From Glaciihabitans sp. (lineage in GTDB: Bacteria > Actinomycetota > Actinomycetes > Actinomycetales > Microbacteriaceae), in contig JAODMY010000095.1 of NCBI GenBank assembly GCA_025465535.1, positions 1 through 47,635 on the forward strand: a DNA stretch of 47,635 bases, given 5' to 3'. Position numbers and translations under genes: made by a program. Position 1 is the stretch's first letter; every line of letters starts with the position of its first letter. Below, piece by piece: positions 26,729-33,846 of the stretch. The notes below the pieces were generated by a model. It searched no databases, was not told where the DNA came from, and was given only the letters and a program-made list of their open reading frames with translations.

Positions 26729-27647
26729 CGTTCGCCCCGCCGCCAGAGGGAGCCGACTGCTCGGGCGCGACCCAGCACTCCACGTCACGGGTTCCCGACT
26801 TCCAATCGGACGCCGACGGGAAATAGGCGCTGAAAGTGTCGTTCTTCGGGAGGCCCTGCTCGCAGATCGCGTTGACCTCGGTCTTCAGCGTGCTGGTGGT
26901 CGGATACGCGGCAGACGCGCCACCGGGCAAGGTTCCGTGTGTCGCCAGGGTCCACTGCGGGTTGTTCCGGCAATCGGCGATGACGCCCTGCGGGTCGGAA
27001 AGCGGACCCGTGCTGGTCGACTGGGTCGTGTTGATGCAATAGCCGTAGCGTGCGGGATCGGACGAGACGGCCTTCACCAGTGTCGAGATCGAGGATGGCA
27101 AAGCCGACAGCTTTTCCTTCGCGACGGTCGTGCCATATCCGACGACGCCGAGGTCACACCGCACCCACCGCGCCCCCGACTGCCACTGTGCACTGGTCGG
27201 GACAAAGAAGAAGTTGTTGATGAGCTGCTGGTTCCAGGTGGCGGCTGGCAGGAACTTCGCGTACGACGCTGCGCAGGCGGTGCCGGCCTTGGTGCTGATC
27301 GCATCGTTCAGGGCGGGATTGGTCGCCGACGTGGCCCAGCTCGTTGACGCGAGTCCCGTAAGTTTCACCACGCCGAAGGTGTACAGCGTGTGGGAATTCG
27401 AGCAGGAGGTCGCGGCGGCGCCCTTCCACTGGCTCCACGCTCCCGCGTCGGCGAACGTCGCGTTCCAGCACTGTCCGGCCACAGGTTGGGCCGATGCCGG
27501 CGCGGCTGTCGGGTGCGAGGTAGCGGAGGCCGAAGGTGTGACCGTGCTGCATCCGGCGAGAGCGAGCACGGCAACCGCCGTGACGGCCGCGACGGCAAGG
27601 GTGGTCATGAGCGACCGAGTCGCGACCAGTGTGGGCGTCCGGGACAT
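26724..27647 (-). CDS. Septum formation family lipoprotein
   Basis: 307-aa secreted lipoprotein of the actinobacterial Septum_form family. The signal peptide ends in the lipobox LALAGC (Cys33 acylated), followed by a Ser/Thr/Ala/Pro-rich linker to about residue 57. Two cysteine-containing modules follow: GQCWNATF to WVRCDLGVVGYG, and GYCINTT to WKSGTRDVECWV. Each has the spacing of a disulfide-bonded repeat. ATG 27647 has GAGGAG 6 nt upstream. The family was named from a septum-related mutant phenotype, and its biochemical role is not known. It stands alone and is convergent with the pentapeptide-like gene. Confidence 0.82.
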   Translation of the reverse strand: MSRTPTLVATRSLMTTLAVAAVTAVAVLALAGCSTVTPSASATSHPTAAPASAQPVAGQCWNATFADAGAWSQWKGAAATSCSNSHTLYTFGVVKLTGLASTSWATSATNPALNDAISTKAGTACAASYAKFLPAATWNQQLINNFFFVPTSAQWQSGARWVRCDLGVVGYGTTVAKEKLSALPSSISTLVKAVSSDPARYGYCINTTQSTSTGPLSDPQGVIADCRNNPQWTLATHGTLPGGASAAYPTTSTLKTEVNAICEQGLPKNDTFSAYFPSASDWKSGTRDVECWVAPEQSAPSGGGANV

Positions 27648-27739
27648 GCGTGCTCCTCATTCATTTACTGCGAATGTTGAGAAGCGTAGCTGCGGAATAT
27701 TGGGCCGAACCTGAATACCCTGGCCAGGAGCGGGGAGTC

Positions 27740-28303
27740 CTAGGAGGGAAGTGAGTCGCCCGCCGGCTCGGTGACGTCTTCGTCGTCAATCCAGAGGTCG
27801 TCATCGGCGCGCAGGGTCTGCCAGGCCGCGTAGGCGATGCCAGCGAGCGCAACGATCCCGACGCCGACAAGAATATAGCGGCCGGGGCCGGCGGATTTCC
27901 GCTTGGTAACTCCGACTCTTGCTCCGACGTCGCTCGCGTTCGAGGTCACTCGCTTGAGCGCGTCTCGCACGCGTGGATCCTTAGCGACTTCGAGAAGTGC
28001 GAGGGCGGACCCGAGCGCGGTGGATGCCGCGGGGAGAACGTCGTGCGTTACCCGTTCGCGTCCGGCCGATGCGACTTCACGGGCGGAGGAGAGTCCGGAT
28101 GCCACTGCCGGCCGAATGCGATCCTCGAACGCGTCGCGGGCTCGCGGGGCCACTTCGTCACGCGCGTAGAGCCTGGCATGCCTGCTCGCTTCGCGCACCA
28201 CGCGGTTGGCTCGGTCGAGAACATCTTTCTGGTCATCCCAGATGTCGCTCGCCTGCCCCTTGAGTCGGGCGAGTTCGTGCTTGCGCTTTCGTGATAGTGC
28301 CAC
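27740..28303 (-). CDS. Putative CwsA-like membrane protein
   Basis: 187-aa protein with an Arg/Ala-rich, strongly helical N-terminal part (residues 1-135, many charged heptad-like helices), one membrane helix near 145-165 (ILVGVGIVALAGIAYAAW) and an acidic C-terminal tail. GTG 28303 is chosen because GGAGG lies 7 nt upstream. The longer form MTDSYGG has no ribosome binding site. I cannot assign it by sequence. It sits leftward and divergent from ppiA, just where mycobacteria carry cwsA. CwsA shares the same design (amphipathic helices, one C-terminal membrane helix) and partners with CrgA and Wag31. That equivalence is positional inference. Confidence 0.7.
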   Translation of the reverse strand: MALSRKRKHELARLKGQASDIWDDQKDVLDRANRVVREASRHARLYARDEVAPRARDAFEDRIRPAVASGLSSAREVASAGRERVTHDVLPAASTALGSALALLEVAKDPRVRDALKRVTSNASDVGARVGVTKRKSAGPGRYILVGVGIVALAGIAYAAWQTLRADDDLWIDDEDVTEPAGDSLPS

Positions 28304-28442
28304 CAGAGAACCTCCGTACGAATCGGTCAAGCGAACTGTTACATACTGTCATCCAACTCTTTCTACAGAAACCCCGTTGACCTGAACGCAGGCTGGGCAT
28401 GCTCCGCGCGAGTGCTAAGACCGCTATGTAAGAATTGCTGTC

Positions 28443-28970
28443 ATGTCTGCTCACACCGCTGTCGCCACCATTCACACGAACAAGGGCGACATCGTCGTCA
28501 ATCTCTTCGGCAACCACGCGCCGAAGACGGTCAAGAACTTCGTCGGCCTCGCTTCAGGAACCCAGGAGTGGACGCACCCGGCCACGGGCAAGGTCTCGAA
28601 CGATCCGCTGTACGACGGCGTGATCTTCCACCGCATCATCAAGGACTTCATGCTTCAGGCCGGCGACCCGCTGGGCCAGGGCACGGGTGGCCCCGGGTAC
28701 ACCTTCGGCGACGAGTTCACCTCGGAGCTCAACTTCAACGAGCCCTATGTTCTCGCAATGGCGAACGCGGGTCCGTCGACCAACGGCTCGCAGTTCTTCA
28801 TCACCACGGTTCCGACCCAGTGGCTGCAGGGCAAGCACACGATCTTCGGCGAGGTTGCGGACGACGAATCCAAAAAGGTGGTCGATTCCATCGAGGCTGT
28901 CGACACTGACGGACGCGACAAGCCGCTGACGCCCGTCGTCATCGAGAGCATTGATGTCACCGAAGTCTGA
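28443..28970 (+). CDS. ppiA: Cyclophilin-type peptidyl-prolyl cis-trans isomerase
   Basis: 175-aa cytoplasmic cyclophilin that speeds proline isomerisation. Catalytic FHRIIKDFMLQAGDP includes the active Arg. GPGYTFGDEF, LAMANAGPSTNGSQFFITT and KHTIFGEV follow. There is no signal peptide. ATG 28443 has no Shine-Dalgarno; AAGAAT lies 7 nt upstream of it, so it may be leaderless. It holds the conserved ppiA place near gyrA. Confidence 0.96.
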   Translation: MSAHTAVATIHTNKGDIVVNLFGNHAPKTVKNFVGLASGTQEWTHPATGKVSNDPLYDGVIFHRIIKDFMLQAGDPLGQGTGGPGYTFGDEFTSELNFNEPYVLAMANAGPSTNGSQFFITTVPTQWLQGKHTIFGEVADDESKKVVDSIEAVDTDGRDKPLTPVVIESIDVTEV

Positions 28971-28988
28971 GCGTTATGATTCCGCGGC

Positions 28989-29867
28989 ATGACTGACGCC
29001 GCGCGCAATCCGGACGATTATTGCTATAGGCATCCGGATCGCTTAAGTTTTGTGCTGTGCGAGCGGTGTGGGCGCACAATATGCCTCGAGTGCCAGAACC
29101 ACGTCAATGGTCAGGTGCTGTGCCCGGATGACGCAACCGCCAGGGTGACCCCGATCAGTTCGGCGCGCACTTCTGCGCACGGTTCGGCGCGATCTTCCGC
29201 GCGCAGTTCGACTCGGTCGAGCCGGTTGCGTCCGCAGGCGTCGCGGCTCCTGGCGCGGGTGACGCCGGAAACCCCGATCGTCACCTACTCGATCATGGCG
29301 ATACTCGTCCTCGTGTTCCTGGTGGATGCGTTCAGCGGTGGCTTAGTGACCGCCTACTTCGCAGTGGAGCCGGGTCTCGTTCTGCAGCACCCGTGGTCGT
29401 TGCTGACGTCGATGATTCTGACCGGTGGGATAATCGGGCTGCTGTTCAACGGCTATTCGCTGTTCATCCTCGGACGACAGTTCGAGCGGTTCGTCGGTCG
29501 GCAAAAGTTCATCGTGCTCTACGTGATCAGTGGATTCTCGGCGTCGGTGTTCGCATTCCTGCTGGTTGGATCCGTCTCCAGCGCAACGGGAGCCATCTTC
29601 GGGCTCGTGGGTGCGACGGTCGTCATGGCGCGGAAAATGGGCGGGAACCACACGCGCCTGTACATAACTTGCGCCGTGATCCTGGTCATCTCCATCCTCT
29701 TTGGGGAGTGGCAGGCCGCGATCGGTGGAGGGCTTGCCGGGGCCGCGGTCGCATTCACCTACCTCTTCGGTAATGGCACAGAGCGCGAGCGCAGGACCCG
29801 GTTCCTCCTTGGTGCTCTCGTGGGCGTGCTGCTTGTACTCGCGGTCATCCGCGCACTGATCTTCTAG
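28989..29867 (+). CDS. Inactive rhomboid-family protein with N-terminal zinc-finger (pseudo-rhomboid)
   Basis: 292 aa. Residues 12-47 form a B-box-like zinc-binding module (CYRHP, CERC, CLEC, CPDD). A Ser/Arg-rich linker (57-82) and a rhomboid-type six-helix membrane domain follow. Aligned with the adjacent intact rhomboid, every catalytic element is changed: GASG becomes SATG (nucleophile Ser to Thr200), the helix-6 His becomes Ala244 (WQAAIGG), and the HxxxN His becomes Gly150 with only Asn154 kept. The WR of loop 1 also becomes WS. It should therefore not cleave substrates. TATGAT lies 8 nt before ATG 28989, so it probably has a leaderless transcript. It ends 8 nt before its paralogue. The two look like a tandem duplication with one copy turned into a binding or regulatory partner. 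Confidence 0.9.
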   Translation: MTDAARNPDDYCYRHPDRLSFVLCERCGRTICLECQNHVNGQVLCPDDATARVTPISSARTSAHGSARSSARSSTRSSRLRPQASRLLARVTPETPIVTYSIMAILVLVFLVDAFSGGLVTAYFAVEPGLVLQHPWSLLTSMILTGGIIGLLFNGYSLFILGRQFERFVGRQKFIVLYVISGFSASVFAFLLVGSVSSATGAIFGLVGATVVMARKMGGNHTRLYITCAVILVISILFGEWQAAIGGGLAGAAVAFTYLFGNGTERERRTRFLLGALVGVLLVLAVIRALIF

Positions 29868-29875
29868 GCGGCATC

Positions 29876-30712
29876 ATGACTGACACAACAACTACAGAGA
29901 ATCGCTGCTACCGGCATCCGGACCGGGAGAGCTTTGTGCGTTGCCAGCGGTGCGGGCGGACGATCTGCGGTGAGTGCCAGACGCCCGCCGCCGTCGGTGT
30001 TCACTGCCCTGAGTGCATGCGCGAATCTCGCCAGGCAGCGGTGGGATCCCGTCCGCTCGCGTCTCGTTTCGCCCGCGCGGTGAGCCCGACCAGCCAGCGT
30101 CCGATCGTGACGTACACGATCATTGCGCTGTGCCTGGTGATCTACGGCATCCAATACCTCACGGGAAACGTGGTCACCGACGCGTTGGTCTACGCACCGG
30201 CGCTCACGGCATCCGAACCCTGGCGCATGATCACGAGCGTCTTCGCGCACGCGAGTATCCTGCACGTCGGTCTCAACATGTACTCGCTCTTCGTGGTGGG
30301 CCCTGCGGTGGAGCAAATGCTCGGCCGGGTGCGTTACCTCGTGATGTTCCTGATCGCTGGATTCGCGGGCTCGGTTGGCGTCTTGCTGATCGCGAGCCCG
30401 AACACCGTGGTGCTCGGCGCATCCGGTGCGATTTTCGGGCTGTTCGGCGCCTACTTCATCATCGCGCGCCGCATGGGCGGCAACGCGAGTCGGATGCTGG
30501 TGCTGATCGTCATCAACCTGGCGGCGGGCTTCATCCCCGGGCTGAATATTGCCTGGCAGGCTCACCTCGGTGGACTCGTCGGAGGCGCTGCGCTGGCACT
30601 CATCTACCTCGAAACCCGAGGGCCTCGACGTCGATGGGCCCAGGTCGCGTTGGTTATCGCCGTGGTCGTCGTGCTGATCGCTGCCACGATCGTGAAGGTG
30701 GAGATCTTCTAG
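29876..30712 (+). CDS. Rhomboid family intramembrane serine protease with N-terminal zinc-finger
   Basis: 278-aa intramembrane protease. The zinc-finger-like N-terminus has CYRHPDRESFVRCQRCGRT and CGECQ, then CPEC (residues 11-47), similar to its neighbour. The catalytic dyad is intact: Ser183 in GASGAIFGLFG and His230 in AWQAHLGGLVGG. Oxyanion residues are in HVGLN (His130, Asn134), and the WR motif is in EPWRMIT. About six to seven membrane helices end in a short tail. Substrates are unknown. It is coexpressed with the inactive paralogue (8-nt gap) and converges on crgA. Confidence 0.92.
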   Translation: MTDTTTTENRCYRHPDRESFVRCQRCGRTICGECQTPAAVGVHCPECMRESRQAAVGSRPLASRFARAVSPTSQRPIVTYTIIALCLVIYGIQYLTGNVVTDALVYAPALTASEPWRMITSVFAHASILHVGLNMYSLFVVGPAVEQMLGRVRYLVMFLIAGFAGSVGVLLIASPNTVVLGASGAIFGLFGAYFIIARRMGGNASRMLVLIVINLAAGFIPGLNIAWQAHLGGLVGGAALALIYLETRGPRRRWAQVALVIAVVVVLIAATIVKVEIF

Positions 30713-30743
30713 TTATCCACAGCCCTATCCACAATGGGGATAA
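30713..30743. other. DnaA-box cluster outside oriC
   Basis: Three boxes in 31 bp directly after the rhomboid stop: TTATCCACA (30713-30721, perfect), CTATCCACA (30725-30733, 8/9) and, on the opposite strand, TGGGGATAA (30735-30743, 8/9). The site is non-coding, in the 59-nt gap between convergent genes, and about 14.5 kb from the dnaA-dnaN region. Confidence 0.75.
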
Positions 30744-30771
30744 TTACAGCCGTGTAGTTAGAGCAATGCTC

Positions 30772-31017
30772 TTAGCGCCAGCGGGTTGTCATGAGGAAAC
30801 CCACGAACATGATTCCGAAGCCGACGAGGATGTTCCAGTTCGTCAGTGCCGGGATCGGGTAGAGGCTGCCGCTAACGTAGAAGACGATGATCCAGGCCAG
30901 CCCGACGATCATGAAACCGAACATGAGCGGCTTGAACCAGACCGGGTTCGGAGCCTGCTGATCGGACGCGCGAGTCTCGACGGGGCGAACGGTCTTGGAG
31001 TTCGATGAACGGGCCAT
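30772..31017 (-). CDS. crgA: Cell division protein CrgA
   Basis: 81-aa inner-membrane protein that in Mycobacterium and Streptomyces binds FtsZ, FtsQ, FtsI and PBPA and coordinates septation. A short charged N-terminus is followed by two membrane helices (about 30-50 and 61-77) joined by the loop SLYPIPALTNWN. It ends FLMTTRWR, a CrgA hallmark. ATG 31017 lies 7 nt after TACAAT on the minus strand, so the mRNA is probably leaderless. Longer minus-strand readings overlap the sortase gene and are rejected. Confidence 0.95.
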   Translation of the reverse strand: MARSSNSKTVRPVETRASDQQAPNPVWFKPLMFGFMIVGLAWIIVFYVSGSLYPIPALTNWNILVGFGIMFVGFLMTTRWR

Positions 31018-31024
31018 GCCGAAA

Positions 31025-31091
31025 ATTGTAGCGCGAAGAACTGCGCGGCTTCCTGAGGCTGGGGCTTTCCGTTCGGCCGTGCGCCTAGAAT
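31025..31091. promoter_or_regulatory. Paired divergent leaderless-type promoters of crgA and the sortase gene
   Basis: On the minus strand TACAAT (31030-31025) is 7 nt from the crgA ATG. On the plus strand TAGAAT (31086-31091) is 7 nt from the sortase ATG at 31099. Neither start has a Shine-Dalgarno. The matching spacing at both ends of an 81-nt gap makes chance unlikely. Confidence 0.6.
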
Positions 31092-31098
31092 CGTCGAT

Positions 31099-31875
31099 AT
31101 GACGGTCGATGGGGGCGGGACGGACCTCAGCAGGCCCCGGCGCACTCGACGACGCAACCGCCGCTTGAGCATTATCGGCGTGATCGGCGAGCTGCTCATT
31201 ACGGCCAGTGTTCTTGTACTGCTCTTTCTGGGTTGGCAACTCTGGTTGCAGGACATCCTGGTAGGCAATCAACTCAATAACCAGGCCCAGAAGCTCGGAC
31301 AGACCTGGCAGAACGAGACGCGAGCCAGGCCGGCACCGATCAGCACGCCGGCGCCCGTCGTCCCGGTGGTTTCTCAGGCGCCGGGCAACGCGCAGAAGTT
31401 CGGCATTCTCATCGTCCCGCGCTGGGGCAAGGACTGGGAGCGACCAATCGCCCAGGGGGTGGGCGTCGCGGACGTTCTTGATGCCATCGGCGTCGGGCAC
31501 TATCCGGGCACACAGATGCCGGGCCAGGTCGGCAATTTCGCGATCGCGGCGCATCGCCACGCGTACGGTGGTGGCTTCGAATACGTGCACGAGCTCCACG
31601 TTGGCGACCACGTGTTCGTCGAGACGACAGCCGGTTGGTACCAGTACTCCTTCCGTGACATCCAATATGTGCAGCCGACGCAGGTGAACGTGCTTCAGCC
31701 GGTGCCGATGGAACCCGGAGTGAAGCCCACCGACCGCATAATCACGATGACGACCTGCAACCCGTTCTTCTCGACAGCGGAACGGATGGTCGCATACGGT
31801 CTGTTCGACCAGTTCTATCCTCGCGCGGGCGGTCCGCCCGAGGAGATTGCGGCAACCGTCGAGGCGAAGGGTTAG
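31099..31875 (+). CDS. Class E sortase
   Basis: 258-aa membrane-anchored transpeptidase that attaches secreted proteins to the cell wall (class E typically recognises LAXTG). One membrane helix spans about 24-50, followed by a Pro-rich spacer (77-97). The sortase barrel has His152 in AAHRHAYGG, Cys220 in ITMTTCNPF and Arg229 in STAERM, the His-Cys-Arg catalytic set. It occupies the position of the sortase-like gene next to crgA in other Actinobacteria. No substrate with a sorting signal is encoded in the window. The trpG gene found here in mycobacteria is absent. Confidence 0.93.
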   Translation: MTVDGGGTDLSRPRRTRRRNRRLSIIGVIGELLITASVLVLLFLGWQLWLQDILVGNQLNNQAQKLGQTWQNETRARPAPISTPAPVVPVVSQAPGNAQKFGILIVPRWGKDWERPIAQGVGVADVLDAIGVGHYPGTQMPGQVGNFAIAAHRHAYGGGFEYVHELHVGDHVFVETTAGWYQYSFRDIQYVQPTQVNVLQPVPMEPGVKPTDRIITMTTCNPFFSTAERMVAYGLFDQFYPRAGGPPEEIAATVEAKG

Positions 31876-31877
31876 GG

Positions 31878-32042
31878 ATGTACGCAGCTCTTTGGCGTGT
31901 CCTGCCCGGCCCCTGGTGGGTTCGGGTACTCATCCTGCTGGTCCTGGTAGCGGCGATCCTGGCGATCTGCGTGTTCTGGGTCTTCCCGTGGGCGCAACCG
32001 TATGTCTCGCCTGCGCCGCCGGCGACGGTTGGCAACGGCTGA
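31878..32042 (+). CDS. Small single-pass membrane protein
   Basis: 54-aa frame starting ATG 31878, 2 nt after the sortase stop, with AAGGG upstream. The sequence begins MYAALWRVLPGPWWVR, then has one membrane helix (about 16-37, LILLVLVAAILAICVFWVF) and a short tail with Pro/Ala (SPAPPAT). The conserved-looking RVLPGPWWVRVL amphipathic start suggests a real actinobacterial small protein. I do not know its function. It is probably cotranscribed with the sortase and converges on pknB with 31 nt between the stops. Confidence 0.75.
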   Translation: MYAALWRVLPGPWWVRVLILLVLVAAILAICVFWVFPWAQPYVSPAPPATVGNG

Positions 32043-32073
32043 CTTCCGCCGTTACAGGCGAGAACAGCCGGGC

Positions 32074-33792
32074 TTAGTTGCCCGTGCAGATCGTGATCGT
32101 GATCTTCGACTTCTGTGGCTGCGTGCCCTTGATCGATTGGCTCATCACGATGCCGCCGCTGCACTTGTTATCCGGCACGCTTGTCACATCCAGTTGAAGT
32201 TGCTGAAGGGTCGCGCCGGCCTCACTTGCCGATTGGTTGACGACGTTCGGAATGACAACTACACCGGTAGATACGACGAGGTCGACCGAGTCACCGGCCT
32301 GGCCGGTGGATCCTCCGGCCGGACTGGTCGAAATGATGATGCCCTTTTTGATGTTCGGGGAATTGAGCTTGGTCGTCGACCCCACCTTGAAGCCGAACTG
32401 GGAGAGTTCGGCGTTTGCCGCAGCGACCGAGAGCCCGGTGACGTCTGGCACAGCCACAGCACTCGGTCCCTGGGAGACGTAGACCGAGACGACCTGTTTG
32501 GTCTGTACGGAACTGCCCTCCGCGGGATCGGTGCGGATGACCACGTTCGCCGGCACTGTCGGGCTGGTCTCGAACGTCTTTTCCGGCACGAGAGTGCGCG
32601 CCCTGAGCCGGCTGGCAGCCGTAGCGTAGTTGAGGCCGGATGTCTTCGGAACGATGTGCGAAAGGCCAGCGGAGATATTCGGGGAATCCTTGGGAAGTTC
32701 GAGCGTCCACGCCACCACGGCAATCACAATGACGAGCATCACCGCGATCCCGACCCAGATCCACAACACCGGTGGCCGCGACTGCGTCCGTGACCCGCGC
32801 GCATCCTGGTCGATGGTGAGCTGTCGGAGCGCAGCCTCAGAGCCGGCGGTGGCCTGGGGATTGACGCCGAACAGTGTCGAGTTGAAGTCGATAACGGGAA
32901 CCGAGACCCGCTTGGTCGGGGCGGTGCCCGCCCCGGCGGCCTCCAGCTCCTCGCGGAACTCGGTCGCGCTCTGGAAACGCTGGAAGCGGTCTTTGGCGAG
33001 GGCGTTCAGAACTACCGCGTCGACGGCGTGGGAGACCTTGGGATTGAGCGAGCTCGGGACAACCGGGTTCTGGTTGACGTGCTGGTATGCGACAGCGACC
33101 GGGTTCTCGCCGCGGAAGGGAGCCTGGCCGGTGAGCAACTCGAAAAGAACGACGCCGGTGGAGTAGAGATCGGTGCGGGCATCCACGCTTTCGCCGCGGG
33201 CCTGCTCTGGCGAGAAGTATTGGGCGGTCCCGACGATTGCGCTGGTCTCGGCGATAGTGGCGGAGGATTCGGAGATGGCACGGGCGATCCCGAAGTCCAT
33301 GACCTTCACCTGGCCGTTGTTCGCGATCATGATGTTGCCGGGCTTGATGTCGCGGTGGATTACACCGGCGCGGTGGGAGTACTCGAGTGCGGTCAGTACC
33401 TGACCGACGATGCGGACGGCCTCCGCCGGCTCGATCGGGCCCTCGGCGAGGATGTCCTTGAGCAGCCGACCGTCCACGTATTCCATGACGATGAACGGGA
33501 TCTGCGCTTCGTTTCCGCTCGGATCGGTCACCGTCTCTTCGCCGGCGTCGAAGATGCGAACGATTGTCGGATGCGCCATCTTCGCGGCATCCTGTGCCTC
33601 GCGACGGAAGCGAGTGCGGAAAGCGGGATCGTTGGCGAGTGACGGCTTCAGCAGCTTGATGGCCACGCGGCGACCGAGTCGAGCATCCGTTCCGACGCGA
33701 ACGTCGGCCATTCCGCCGCGGCCGATGAGTTCGCCGATTTGATATCGACCAGCCAGCAGGCGCACGCCCTGACCCACGCTGCTGTCCGTCAC
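32074..33792 (-). CDS. pknB: Serine/threonine protein kinase PknB with PASTA domains
   Basis: Transmembrane kinase (572 aa) that senses muropeptides or lipid II and controls cell-wall growth. The N-terminal kinase domain (about 16-285) has GRGGMADV, the ATP lysine Lys46, catalytic HRDIKPGN (Asp148), DFG Asp166 and an activation loop with Ser/Thr (SATIAETSAIVGT). A juxtamembrane region is followed by one helix (about 341-363). Three PASTA repeats then follow (about 378-441, 443-509, 511-572). The last has Cys544 and Cys569, able to form a disulfide. Mycobacterial PknB has four repeats. It is the last gene of the fhaA-fhaB-pstP-rodA-pbpA-pknA-pknB operon. Confidence 0.97.
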   Translation of the reverse strand: MTDSSVGQGVRLLAGRYQIGELIGRGGMADVRVGTDARLGRRVAIKLLKPSLANDPAFRTRFRREAQDAAKMAHPTIVRIFDAGEETVTDPSGNEAQIPFIVMEYVDGRLLKDILAEGPIEPAEAVRIVGQVLTALEYSHRAGVIHRDIKPGNIMIANNGQVKVMDFGIARAISESSATIAETSAIVGTAQYFSPEQARGESVDARTDLYSTGVVLFELLTGQAPFRGENPVAVAYQHVNQNPVVPSSLNPKVSHAVDAVVLNALAKDRFQRFQSATEFREELEAAGAGTAPTKRVSVPVIDFNSTLFGVNPQATAGSEAALRQLTIDQDARGSRTQSRPPVLWIWVGIAVMLVIVIAVVAWTLELPKDSPNISAGLSHIVPKTSGLNYATAASRLRARTLVPEKTFETSPTVPANVVIRTDPAEGSSVQTKQVVSVYVSQGPSAVAVPDVTGLSVAAANAELSQFGFKVGSTTKLNSPNIKKGIIISTSPAGGSTGQAGDSVDLVVSTGVVVIPNVVNQSASEAGATLQQLQLDVTSVPDNKCSGGIVMSQSIKGTQPQKSKITITICTGN

Positions 33793-33846
33793 GAATCCAT
33801 CTCCCGTTGTATCCCCGCAATTGCCATGTCAGTGTACCCGGTCGTT

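Noticed and set aside
28410-28418. GAGTGCTAA, half of a CIRCE (HrcA) operator before ppiA
   Set aside because: The partner half TTAGCACTC at 9-nt spacing is absent.
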